A stretch of 64,000 nt of DNA, from the NCBI RefSeq assembly GCF_029870595.1, contig NZ_JAPDIR010000010.1, positions 117,096-181,095 on the forward strand, written 5' to 3'. Positions within the stretch are counted from its first letter, which is position 1; every line of letters starts with the position of its first letter. The translations under genes were made by a program, and so were the position numbers. The notes beneath the pieces are model-generated. The model searched no databases and was not told where the DNA came from. It saw only the letters and a program-made list of their open reading frames with translations. Below are positions 32,961 to 40,575 of the stretch, piece after piece. The stretch comes from Sphingomonas sp. CBMAI 2297. Its GTDB lineage: Bacteria; Pseudomonadota; Alphaproteobacteria; Sphingomonadales; Sphingomonadaceae.

Positions 32961-34661
32961 ATGACTGACCCCGAACAGATCTGGCGTACCAGCTATCGTC
33001 ACCCGGGCGCATGGGACACGCAGTTCCCGCCCCAGTCCATGGTCGATCTGTTCGAAGGCAGCGCCCGCGCGCATCCCGATGCGCCGCTGCTCGATTTCAT
33101 GGGGCGGCGCTACAGCTATGGCGAGACGCTGGACGGCGCCAACCGCGTCGCCTGCGGCCTGAAGGCGCTGGGCTATGGCCCGGGCGACCGGATCGGGCTG
33201 TTCCTGCCCAATGTCCCCCATTATGTCGCTGCCTATTACGGCATCCTCAAGCTCGGCGCGACGGTGGTCAATTTCTCGCCGCTCTACACGGTCGAGGAGC
33301 TGAGCCACCAGGTCGAGGATTCGGGCACCAGGCTGCTCTTCACTCTCTCGGCCTCGGCCCTGCTGCCCACCGCGCTCAAGGTGCTCGAGCAGAGCGCGCT
33401 CGAGCGGCTGGTGGTCGGATCGGTGGCAGGCGCGCTGCCCGCGGCGAAATCCTTCTTCTATCGCCTGTTCAAGCGCGCCGAGGTGACCGAACGTCCACAG
33501 GACGAACGCATCCTCGCCTTTTCCGGACTGATCGCGAACGACGGCGCCTGCACCGCGCCGAAGATCGATCCCGAGAAGGACCTGGCGCTGATCCAATATA
33601 CCGGCGGCACCACCGGCACGCCCAAGGGCGCGATGCTGACGCACCAGAACCTGTCGGCCAATGCCCGCCAGGTCGCGCGGCTCGATCCCGAGATGGGCGT
33701 GGCCAGGGACACGGTGCTTGCCGTCCTCCCCTTCTTCCACGTCTTCGCCAATACCTGCGTGCTCAATCGCACCGTGGTGACCGGCGGCGAGATCGTGATG
33801 CTGCCCCGCTTCAACGCCAAGCAGGCGCTGGCCGAGCTGCGCCGCACCCAGCCGCGCGCGCTGCCCGGCGTGCCGACCATGTACCAGGCGCTGCTCGACG
33901 CGCCGGGCATGAAGCCCGAGGACTTCAAGTCGCTGCGCTTCTGCATCTCGGGCGGCGCGCCCCTGCCCGCCCAGCTCAAGGAGGAATGGGAGCGGATCAC
34001 CGGCGCGCGGGTGATCGAGGGCTATGGCCTGTCCGAAAGCTCGGGCGTGGTCTCGACCAATCCCTATGCGGGGCTCAACAAGCCCGGCACGATCGGCCAG
34101 CCGATCCAGGGCACCCGCGTCCGCCTGGTCGACAAGGAGGACCCCAGCCGGCCGCCGCCCGAAGGCGAGCCCGGCGAGATCGTCGTCGCCGGCCCGCAGA
34201 TCATGAAGGGCTATTGGAACCGCCCCGACGCCGATGCCGAGGTCTTCGTCGAAGTCGATGGAGAGAGGCATTGGCTGCGCACCGGCGATGTCGGCCTGAT
34301 CGACGAGGACGGCTATATCCGCATCGTCGACCGGCTGAAGGACATGATCGCGGTGGGCGGCTTCAAGGTGTTCCCGAGCCAGATCGAAGCGGTGCTCTAC
34401 CAGCATCCGGCGATCAAGGAGGCGCTCGTGATCGGCCTGCCCGATGCCTATCATGGCGAGATGCCGCACGCCTATGTGACGCTCGACGAGGATGCCGCGC
34501 CGATCGACGGCGCCGCGCTCGCCCAATGGGTCAATGCCCGTATCGGCAAGCATGAGCGCGTCGCAGAAGTGGTGGTGCGCGCGAGCCTGCCCAAGACGAT
34601 GATCGGCAAGCTGAGCCGCAAGGACCTGATCAACGAAGTGATGGGGGAGCGCCGGGGATGA
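32961..34661 (+). CDS. Long-chain fatty acid-CoA ligase
   Basis: The 566-residue protein is an adenylate-forming enzyme. It has the P-loop YTGGTTGTPKGAMLTH, the AMP-binding EGYGLSESSGV, the TGDVG motif in LRTGDVGLIDEDGYI, the hinge IVDRLKDMIAVGGFKVFPSQ, and the catalytic Lys in TMIGKLSRKDL. It activates fatty acids to acyl-CoA through acyl-AMP (FadD-like). The ATG at 32961 gives the usual N-terminus. The stop overlaps the ATG of the cupredoxin gene (ATGA). Confidence 0.92.
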   Translation: MTDPEQIWRTSYRHPGAWDTQFPPQSMVDLFEGSARAHPDAPLLDFMGRRYSYGETLDGANRVACGLKALGYGPGDRIGLFLPNVPHYVAAYYGILKLGATVVNFSPLYTVEELSHQVEDSGTRLLFTLSASALLPTALKVLEQSALERLVVGSVAGALPAAKSFFYRLFKRAEVTERPQDERILAFSGLIANDGACTAPKIDPEKDLALIQYTGGTTGTPKGAMLTHQNLSANARQVARLDPEMGVARDTVLAVLPFFHVFANTCVLNRTVVTGGEIVMLPRFNAKQALAELRRTQPRALPGVPTMYQALLDAPGMKPEDFKSLRFCISGGAPLPAQLKEEWERITGARVIEGYGLSESSGVVSTNPYAGLNKPGTIGQPIQGTRVRLVDKEDPSRPPPEGEPGEIVVAGPQIMKGYWNRPDADAEVFVEVDGERHWLRTGDVGLIDEDGYIRIVDRLKDMIAVGGFKVFPSQIEAVLYQHPAIKEALVIGLPDAYHGEMPHAYVTLDEDAAPIDGAALAQWVNARIGKHERVAEVVVRASLPKTMIGKLSRKDLINEVMGERRG

Positions 34662-35026
34662 AGGCGCTGCTGCCCGTGCTCGCGCTCGCGCTCACGGCGG
34701 CGGCCCCGGCACCCGAGCAGCGGATCGACGTCGCGCTCTCCAACTTCAAGTTCACGCCGTCGACGATCGCGCTGGTCCATGGCCAGACCTATGTGCTGCG
34801 CCTGACCAGCAGCGGCGGGCACAGCTTCGCGGCGAAGCAATTCTTCGCGGCGGCGGCGATGCCGGCGGCGGACCGGGCGAAGATCAGGGACGGCAAGGTG
34901 GAGCTCGACAGCGACACGGTCGTCGACCTCCATTTCACCGCGCCCGGGCCCGGCACCTATCCGATCAGGTGCACCCACCTGCTCCATGCGAGCTTCGGGA
35001 TGACGGGGAAATTCGTGGTTTCGTAA
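34658..35026 (+). CDS. Exported cupredoxin-like protein
   Basis: The 122-residue protein has a signal peptide (about 1-17) and a single cupredoxin domain. Type-1 copper ligands are all present: His55 in GGHSF, Cys105, His110 and Met115 in the C-x4-H-x4-M pattern (IRCTHLLHASFGM). The insert between strands (about 58-80) is Ala-rich. It should be a periplasmic blue-copper electron carrier or copper handler. It is translationally coupled to the acyl-CoA ligase gene, an unusual partner whose functional link is unclear. Confidence 0.82.
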   Translation: MKALLPVLALALTAAAPAPEQRIDVALSNFKFTPSTIALVHGQTYVLRLTSSGGHSFAAKQFFAAAAMPAADRAKIRDGKVELDSDTVVDLHFTAPGPGTYPIRCTHLLHASFGMTGKFVVS

Positions 35027-35027
35027 A

Positions 35028-35057
35028 TTCCTCCCCCGAGCTTGTCTCGGGGAGGAA
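35028..35057. repeat. Palindromic intergenic repeat after the cupredoxin gene
   Basis: The stem TTCCTCCCCCGAG with CTCGGGGAGGAA around CTTGT begins two bases past the stop. The sequence is of the mobile intergenic-palindrome kind and may also end transcription. Confidence 0.7.
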
Positions 35058-35209
35058 CTAGTCCAGGCAGCATCGACATTCAGCTCTGCCTCTTCCGCTC
35101 CCGGAGGCGAGGGGTGGAAGTTGCATGTTGAAGCATCTCCCTCCGTCATGCTGAACTTGTTTCAGCATCCAATTCTCCACCGGCGATGTCGCTGGTGGCA
35201 CTTCGGACC

Positions 35210-35252
35210 CTGAAACAAGTTGGCATCTATCCCCTTGGGACAAGGAGTGCCC
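35210..35252 (-). repeat. Dispersed 43-base repeat, copy B
   Basis: The minus strand matches 19134-19176 at about 39 of 43 positions, including the full core CTTGTCCCAAGGGGATAGA. It ends where the extended REP-like palindrome begins. Confidence 0.8.
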
Positions 35253-35293
35253 TATTCCGTCATCCCCGCCGGTGCGGGGATGACGGAATAGGG
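35250..35293. repeat. Extended REP-like palindrome, copy 5
   Basis: The standard 28-base palindrome (35258-35285) is extended on both sides by CCCTATTC and GAATAGGG, giving 20-base perfect arms. The extension is not seen in the other copies and may mark a recent or inverted-duplicate insertion. Confidence 0.8.
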
Positions 35294-35403
35294 TGTGCTT
35301 GCCTTTACGGGATGCGCGCCAAGCAAGCTCAGGGCGACGCAAGGGGCTGGCTCGAAACGCTCCGGCCCGCCGGCCACATCCTTGGCCTGAATGTCGCTTC
35401 GCC

Positions 35404-36789
35404 CTAGTCCCCCGGCTTCACGTCCTTGCCGAACATCACGGCCTTCAGGTTCATGAACTCGTGCATGCCCCAGGGACCGAGCTCGCGGCCATGGCCGGAG
35501 AGCTTCACCCCGCCGAACGGCGCCTCGGGCGTGGAGGCGAGCAGCGAGTTCACCGCCGTCATGCCCGACTGGATGTCGCGGGCGAAGCGCTCGATCTCGG
35601 CTTCGTCCTTGGTCCAGACCGCCGAACCAAGGCCATAGGGCACGTCATTGGCCAGCGCGATCGCCGCGTCGATATCCTTCACCTTGTAGACGGCGGCGAC
35701 CGGCCCGAAGATCTCCTCCTTCGCCACGTCCGATTCGGGATCCAGGTCGGTCAGCACGCCCGGCGTCATCCAGGCCCCTTCCCGCGCGATCTTCTCCGCG
35801 CCGAAACGCAGGGTCGCGCCCTCGGCCACGGCACGCGCGACCTGCTCGAGCACCGTGTCGCGCTGGGCAGTGCTGGAGAGCGGGCCCATGCCCGCGCCTT
35901 GCGCCATCGGATCGCCGATCTCCACTGCCTTCATCCCCGCCTCGAACCGGTCGAGGAACGCGTCGTACACATCGGCATGGACGATCATCCGCTTGGCGCA
36001 GATGCAGCTCTGCCCGGCATTCTGGATGCGCGCGGTGACCGCCGTCTTCGCCGCCAGCTCCAGATCGGCCGAAGGCATCACGATCAGCGGGTCGGATCCG
36101 CCCAGCTCGAGCACCACCTTCTTGAGCGCCCGCCCGGCCGCCTGCGCCACCTGCGCACCCGCGCCTTCGCTGCCGGTGAGCGTCACCGCCACCACGCGCC
36201 GGTCGGCGATGATCGCCGAGACCTTGTCGGACTTAATCGCCAGGTTCTGGAACAGCCCGTCGGGCGCGCCGGCCGCGCTCGCCATCTGCTGGATCAGCGC
36301 CGCGCAGCCCTGCACGTTCGAAGCGTGCTTCAACAGGCCGACATTGCCCGCCATGATCGTCGGCGCGAGGAAACGCACGACCTGCCAATAGGGGAAGTTC
36401 CACGGCATCACCGCCAGCACCGGCCCCATCGGCAGCCAGCGCGCCACCGCATGGCCGCCGCCCGCGGTCCGCACCGTCGTCGGCTCCAGATAAGCGGGGC
36501 CGTTCTCCGCATAATGGCGGAAGCCGCTGATGCACTTCTCCACCTCGGCAACCGCGCTGGCCAGCGTCTTGCCCATCTCCCTGGTCGCGGTCTCGGCCAG
36601 ATGCTGCTTGTTCGCTTCCCAGGCGTCGGCGATCCTGCCCAGCAACGCGGTCCGCTGCTCGAGCGGCGAATCGCGCCAGGAGCGGAAAGCCGCATCGGCG
36701 CGGGCGAGCGCCGTCTCGATCCCGTCCGCGTCCAGCTCCCGATAGGTGCCGACCGTCTCGCCGGTGGCAGGATTGATGCTGGTGAACAT
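35404..36789 (-). CDS. NAD(P)-dependent succinate-semialdehyde dehydrogenase-like aldehyde dehydrogenase
   Basis: The 461-residue protein begins SINPATGETVGTY, typical of the short SSADH (Sad/GabD-like) group. It has MPWNFPYWQVVRF, the catalytic Glu in VLELGGSDPLIV, the catalytic Cys in NAGQSCICAKR, and EEIFGPVAAVYKV. It should oxidise succinate semialdehyde or a related aldehyde; the exact substrate is not decided by sequence. The ATG at 36789 follows GGAGAAGCGC. The open frame extends further upstream over the divergent xseB gene, but that part is not coding. Confidence 0.92.
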   Translation of the reverse strand: MFTSINPATGETVGTYRELDADGIETALARADAAFRSWRDSPLEQRTALLGRIADAWEANKQHLAETATREMGKTLASAVAEVEKCISGFRHYAENGPAYLEPTTVRTAGGGHAVARWLPMGPVLAVMPWNFPYWQVVRFLAPTIMAGNVGLLKHASNVQGCAALIQQMASAAGAPDGLFQNLAIKSDKVSAIIADRRVVAVTLTGSEGAGAQVAQAAGRALKKVVLELGGSDPLIVMPSADLELAAKTAVTARIQNAGQSCICAKRMIVHADVYDAFLDRFEAGMKAVEIGDPMAQGAGMGPLSSTAQRDTVLEQVARAVAEGATLRFGAEKIAREGAWMTPGVLTDLDPESDVAKEEIFGPVAAVYKVKDIDAAIALANDVPYGLGSAVWTKDEAEIERFARDIQSGMTAVNSLLASTPEAPFGGVKLSGHGRELGPWGMHEFMNLKAVMFGKDVKPGD

Positions 36790-36882
36790 GCGCGCTTCTC
36801 CTTGGGCCCGATCCCGTAACGCGCAGCTAGGAAGCGGGATGCGCGGTTGCAATCGCGCCCCGGCCCGGCGCATAGCGAAACC

Positions 36883-37128
36883 ATGGCAGAAGAAGCGGAC
36901 GTCACCGCGCTCTCGTTCGAGGAAGCGCTGAAGGAACTGGAACGCATCGTCGCGCGGCTGGAGAGCGGCGAGGCGCAGCTCCAGGAAGCGATCGACCTCT
37001 ATGAGCGGGGCGACCGGCTGCGCCGGCAATGCGCCGCGCGGCTCGACGCCGCCCAGGCGCGGATCGAGGCAATCCGCACCGACGCCGAAGGGCGGGCCGC
37101 GGGCACCGCCCCCTTCGCCGCCGGCTGA
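36883..37128 (+). CDS. xseB: Exodeoxyribonuclease VII small subunit
   Basis: The 81-residue protein shows the XseB pattern: LSFEEALKELERIVARLESG, LQEAIDLYERGDRLRRQC and ARIEAI. It is the small helical subunit that joins XseA to form exonuclease VII, a single-strand DNA nuclease. XseA is not in the window, which is normal. The ATG at 36883 gives the usual N-terminus. ispA follows after eight bases. Confidence 0.95.
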   Translation: MAEEADVTALSFEEALKELERIVARLESGEAQLQEAIDLYERGDRLRRQCAARLDAAQARIEAIRTDAEGRAAGTAPFAAG

Positions 37129-37136
37129 GCCACGCC

Positions 37137-38036
37137 ATGGCGCACGCCTCCCTCGCGCTGCAGGCGGCGCTCAAGCAGGTCTCGGCGGAAATGGACCGCC
37201 AGTTCGACCTGCTGCTGGCGATTCCCTCCGATCCGCGCGAGGGGCTGTACCGTGCGATGCGCCATGCCGCGATCGGCGGCGGCAAGCGGCTGCGCCCGCT
37301 GCTCGTCTCCGCCACCGCGCAGCTGTTCGGCGTCGACAGGACCTGCATCGCGCGCACCGCGCTCGCGCTGGAATGCATCCATGTCTATTCGCTGATCCAT
37401 GACGATCTGCCGGCGATGGACGATGACGACATGCGCCGCGGCAAGCCGACGGTGCACCGCGAATTCGACGAGGCGACCGCGATCCTGGCCGGCGACTGCC
37501 TGCATGCGCTCGCCTTCGAAGTGATCGCGGACGAGCGCACCCATCCCGATCCCTTTGTCCGCATCGAGCTGTCGGGCACGCTCGCCCTCGCCGCCGGCCC
37601 GGCCGGCATGGCGGGCGGGCAGATGATGGACCTGGAGGCCGAAAAGGCCAGCTTCGACCTCGCCACCGTCACCCGGCTGCAGGCGATGAAGACCGGCGCG
37701 CTGATCAGCTGCGCGGTGGAGAGCGGCGCGATCCTGGGCCGGGCGCCGCAGGAGGGCCGCACCGGCCTGCGCGGCTATGCCCGCGACGTGGGCCTTGCCT
37801 TCCAGATCGCCGACGACATCCTCGATGCCGAGGGTGACGAGGCGCTGGTCGGCAAGAAGCTGCACAAGGACGGCGCGGCGGGCAAGGAGACCTTCCTCTC
37901 GCTGCTCGGCATGGACCGCGCGCGGGCGCAGGCGCAAATGCTGGTCGAACAGGCGATCGCGCATCTTAAGCCCTATGGCGCCGAAGCCGATCTGCTGCGC
38001 GATATCGCCCGCTATACATTGGAACGCGACCGGTGA
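37137..38036 (+). CDS. ispA: Farnesyl diphosphate synthase
   Basis: The 299-residue prenyltransferase has GGGKRLRPLL, the first Asp-rich motif in SLIHDDLPAMDDDDMRRGKP, KTGALISCAVE, and the second Asp-rich motif in FQIADDILDAEGD. The short-chain IspA type adds two isopentenyl units to form farnesyl diphosphate, the precursor of quinones, carotenoids and undecaprenyl phosphate. The xseB-ispA order is standard; dxs, which often follows, is absent and coaD comes next. Confidence 0.94.
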   Translation: MAHASLALQAALKQVSAEMDRQFDLLLAIPSDPREGLYRAMRHAAIGGGKRLRPLLVSATAQLFGVDRTCIARTALALECIHVYSLIHDDLPAMDDDDMRRGKPTVHREFDEATAILAGDCLHALAFEVIADERTHPDPFVRIELSGTLALAAGPAGMAGGQMMDLEAEKASFDLATVTRLQAMKTGALISCAVESGAILGRAPQEGRTGLRGYARDVGLAFQIADDILDAEGDEALVGKKLHKDGAAGKETFLSLLGMDRARAQAQMLVEQAIAHLKPYGAEADLLRDIARYTLERDR

Positions 38037-38073
38037 CTTATTCTTGCCGTCATCGCGACGGAGGAAAGGACCT

Positions 38074-38583
38074 ATGACTGTGCGCACCGGCGTCTATCCC
38101 GGCACCTTCGATCCGATCACGCTCGGCCATATGGACATCATCCGGCGCGGCGCGAAGCTGTGCGACCGGCTGGTGATCGGCGTGACCACCAATCCCTCCA
38201 AGAACCCGATGTTCACCGTCGAGGAGCGGATGGAGATGGTGAAGCGCGAAGTGGCGGGGATCGCGGGCGAGATCCATGTCGTCAGCTTCGATTCGCTGCT
38301 GATGGACTTTGCCGAGCGCGAGGGTGCCAGCATGATCGTCCGCGGCCTGCGCGCCGTCGCCGATTTCGAATATGAATATCAGATGGCCGGCATGAACCAG
38401 CAGCTGAACAGCCGGATCGAGACGGTCTTCCTGATGGCCGATGTCTCGCTCCAGCCGATCGCCAGCCGGCTGGTCAAGGAAATCGCGCTCTATGGCGGCG
38501 ATATCCGCAAGTTCGTGCCGGCCGCCGTCCATGCCGAGATGACCGCGCGCATCGCCGTGATCGGTCGCAAAGGGAGTGGTTGA
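38074..38583 (+). CDS. coaD: Phosphopantetheine adenylyltransferase
   Basis: The 169-residue nucleotidyltransferase has YPGTFDPITLGHMDII with the T/HxGH signature, IVRGLRAVADFEYEYQMAGM, and LYGGDIRKFVP near the end, all typical of CoaD. It makes dephospho-CoA from phosphopantetheine and ATP. A strong ribosome-binding site (GGAGGAAAGG) precedes the ATG at 38074. It begins a run with the peptidyl-prolyl isomerase and queA. Confidence 0.96.
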   Translation: MTVRTGVYPGTFDPITLGHMDIIRRGAKLCDRLVIGVTTNPSKNPMFTVEERMEMVKREVAGIAGEIHVVSFDSLLMDFAEREGASMIVRGLRAVADFEYEYQMAGMNQQLNSRIETVFLMADVSLQPIASRLVKEIALYGGDIRKFVPAAVHAEMTARIAVIGRKGSG

Positions 38584-38640
38584 GGCCACGCTATTGGTCT
38601 AGAGCGCCTGTCGAGGGTGTATATCCGAGTGGGGAATTTG

Positions 38641-39384
38641 ATGCGTTTGTTTGCCGCACTGGCCGCCACGGCCCTGATGATGTTCGCCACGCCCGCCCTT
38701 GCCCAGGGCGGCGGGGGCAAGGCCCGCAAGCCGGCCGCCGAGCCGCTCAAGGGCGTGAGCGCGGAGGATGTGAACAGCATCCATCCCGCGGTGGTGCCCG
38801 CGGATCCGGCCGAGACCTGGGTGCTCGACCTGTCGACCGGCGGCCGCGTGCTAATCCGGCTGCGCCCCGATGCCGCGCCCAAGATGGTCGAGCGGATCAA
38901 GACGCTCACCCGCCGCCATTTCTATGACGGGCTGACTTTCCATCGCGTGGTCGACGATCCCTATTACATGGCGCAGGGCGGCGATCCCAAGGGCAACGGC
39001 ACCGGCGATTCCGACCTGCCCAACGTGCCGGCCGAGTTCAACAACCTGCCGCATGTGCGCGGCACCGTCGCCGCCGCCCGCCGCGGCGCGCCGGACCATG
39101 CCACGCCCGCGCAGAAGACCGAGGCCGAGAACAGCGCGAACAGCCAGTTCTACATCATGATGTCGCCCAAGCTCGCCTTCGATCACGATTATACCGTGTT
39201 CGGCCGGGTCGTTGCCGGCATGGAATGGGTCGACAAGATCGAGCGGGGCGAGCCGCCGGCCAACCCGACGAAGATCGTCCACGCCTATATCCAGTCGGAC
39301 AACCCGCCGCCCTATGCCAACCTGCCGGCCGATGCCCCCAAGGCGCTGCCGCCGGGCGAAGTGAAGGCGACGCTGCCGCAATAA
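38641..39384 (+). CDS. Exported cyclophilin-type peptidyl-prolyl isomerase
   Basis: The 247-residue protein has a signal peptide ([20 protein letters not shown], cut near ALAQ) and a cyclophilin domain with [20 protein letters not shown], the Gln/Phe pair in NSQFYIMM, and [19 protein letters not shown]. It assists folding in the periplasm. The ATG at 38641 was chosen for the signal peptide; an ATG eight codons earlier is possible. It lies between coaD and queA, a usual position in Alphaproteobacteria. Confidence 0.92.
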   Translation: MRLFAALAATALMMFATPALAQGGGGKARKPAAEPLKGVSAEDVNSIHPAVVPADPAETWVLDLSTGGRVLIRLRPDAAPKMVERIKTLTRRHFYDGLTFHRVVDDPYYMAQGGDPKGNGTGDSDLPNVPAEFNNLPHVRGTVAAARRGAPDHATPAQKTEAENSANSQFYIMMSPKLAFDHDYTVFGRVVAGMEWVDKIERGEPPANPTKIVHAYIQSDNPPPYANLPADAPKALPPGEVKATLPQ

Positions 39385-39412
39385 CGCGCGCCGGCCCCGG
39401 CGGAAACTATCC

Positions 39413-40438
39413 GTGAACGTAGACCTTTTCGACTTCGAGCTTCCGAACGACCGGATCGCGCTGCGCCCCGCCGCGCCGCGCGATTCGGCGCGCCTGCTCG
39501 TCCTCGACGGCGCCGAGACACGCGATCTGCGCGTCACCGACCTGCCCGGCCAGTTGCGGGCCGGCGATTGCCTGGTGTTCAACGACACCCGCGTGATCCC
39601 CGCCCAGCTCGAGGGCATGCGCGGAGAGGCCAGGATCGGCGCCACGCTCCACAAGCGCGAGGGGCCGCGCCGCTGGCGTGCCTTCATCCGCAACGCCAAG
39701 CGGCTGCGCGACGGCGACACGATCGATTTCGGCCAGGGCGTCATCGCCACGGCCGGCGACCGCGCCGAGGACGGCAGCTTCGCGCTCGACTTCCGGGGCG
39801 ACGAGCCGGTCGAGCTGCTGCTGGCGCGCTGCGGCCGCATGCCGCTGCCGCCGTACATCGCCTCGAAGCGCCCCACCGATGCGCGCGATGCCGATGACTA
39901 CCAGACGATGTTCGCGAGCGCGCCCGGTGCCGTGGCGGCTCCGACGGCGGCGCTCCACTTCACGCCGGAGCTGCTCGCCGCGCTCGACGCAGCCGGCATC
40001 GGCCATAGCATGCTGACCCTCCATGTCGGCGCGGGCACTTTCCTGCCGGTCAAGGCCGAGGACACGGCGGACCACAGGATGCATGCCGAATGGGGCTGCA
40101 TCGACCAGGCAACCGCCGACCGCCTCAACGCCGTCCGCGCCGGTGGCGGCCGAGTGATCGCGGTGGGCACCACCAGCCTGCGCCTGATCGAGAGCGCCGC
40201 GGGCGAGGACGGGCTGATCCGCCCCTTCGAAGGCGACACCGCGATCTTCATCACCCCGGGCTATCGCTTCAAGGGCGTGGACGGATTGGTCACCAACTTC
40301 CACCTGCCGCGCTCGACGCTGTTCATGCTGGTGTCGGCGTTGATGGGGCTGGAGCGGATGCAGGCGGCCTATGCGCATGCGATCGCCGAGGGGTATCGGT
40401 TTTATTCCTATGGGGACGCGTCGCTGCTTTTGCCGTGA
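39413..40438 (+). CDS. queA: S-adenosylmethionine:tRNA ribosyltransferase-isomerase QueA
   Basis: The 341-residue protein shows QueA marks throughout: [67 protein letters not shown] and [10 protein letters not shown]. It adds the epoxycyclopentandiol unit to preQ1 in tRNA, the penultimate step of queuosine synthesis. Translation starts at GTG (39413). The partner enzyme Tgt is encoded 14.7 kb away at 55181, with the accessory block between them. The last 40 codons are followed by a 137-base gap and the convergent YD-repeat gene. Confidence 0.95.
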   Translation: MNVDLFDFELPNDRIALRPAAPRDSARLLVLDGAETRDLRVTDLPGQLRAGDCLVFNDTRVIPAQLEGMRGEARIGATLHKREGPRRWRAFIRNAKRLRDGDTIDFGQGVIATAGDRAEDGSFALDFRGDEPVELLLARCGRMPLPPYIASKRPTDARDADDYQTMFASAPGAVAAPTAALHFTPELLAALDAAGIGHSMLTLHVGAGTFLPVKAEDTADHRMHAEWGCIDQATADRLNAVRAGGGRVIAVGTTSLRLIESAAGEDGLIRPFEGDTAIFITPGYRFKGVDGLVTNFHLPRSTLFMLVSALMGLERMQAAYAHAIAEGYRFYSYGDASLLLP

Positions 40439-40575
40439 GAGAGGCCTTCGGCAGCGGCGCCCGCATCGCCGGCAGCCCGGTCAAGCAACGGATCGTGACG
40501 CATACCTTGTGTAGGATCGTCCCCATATCCTCGGGGCCCGCACCCTCCTACCTATTGTCTACGCGAACTTAGAAA

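Larger units (their letters stand above)
35027..35403. other. 377-base gap made of repeats
   Basis: No gene is seen between the cupredoxin and the convergent aldehyde dehydrogenase. In order it holds the palindrome at 35028-35057, a CTGAACTTGTTTCAG palindrome (about 35150-35166), the dispersed 43-base repeat copy B (35210-35252), and an extended REP-like palindrome (35250-35293). The last 110 bases show nothing I can name. Confidence 0.7.
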
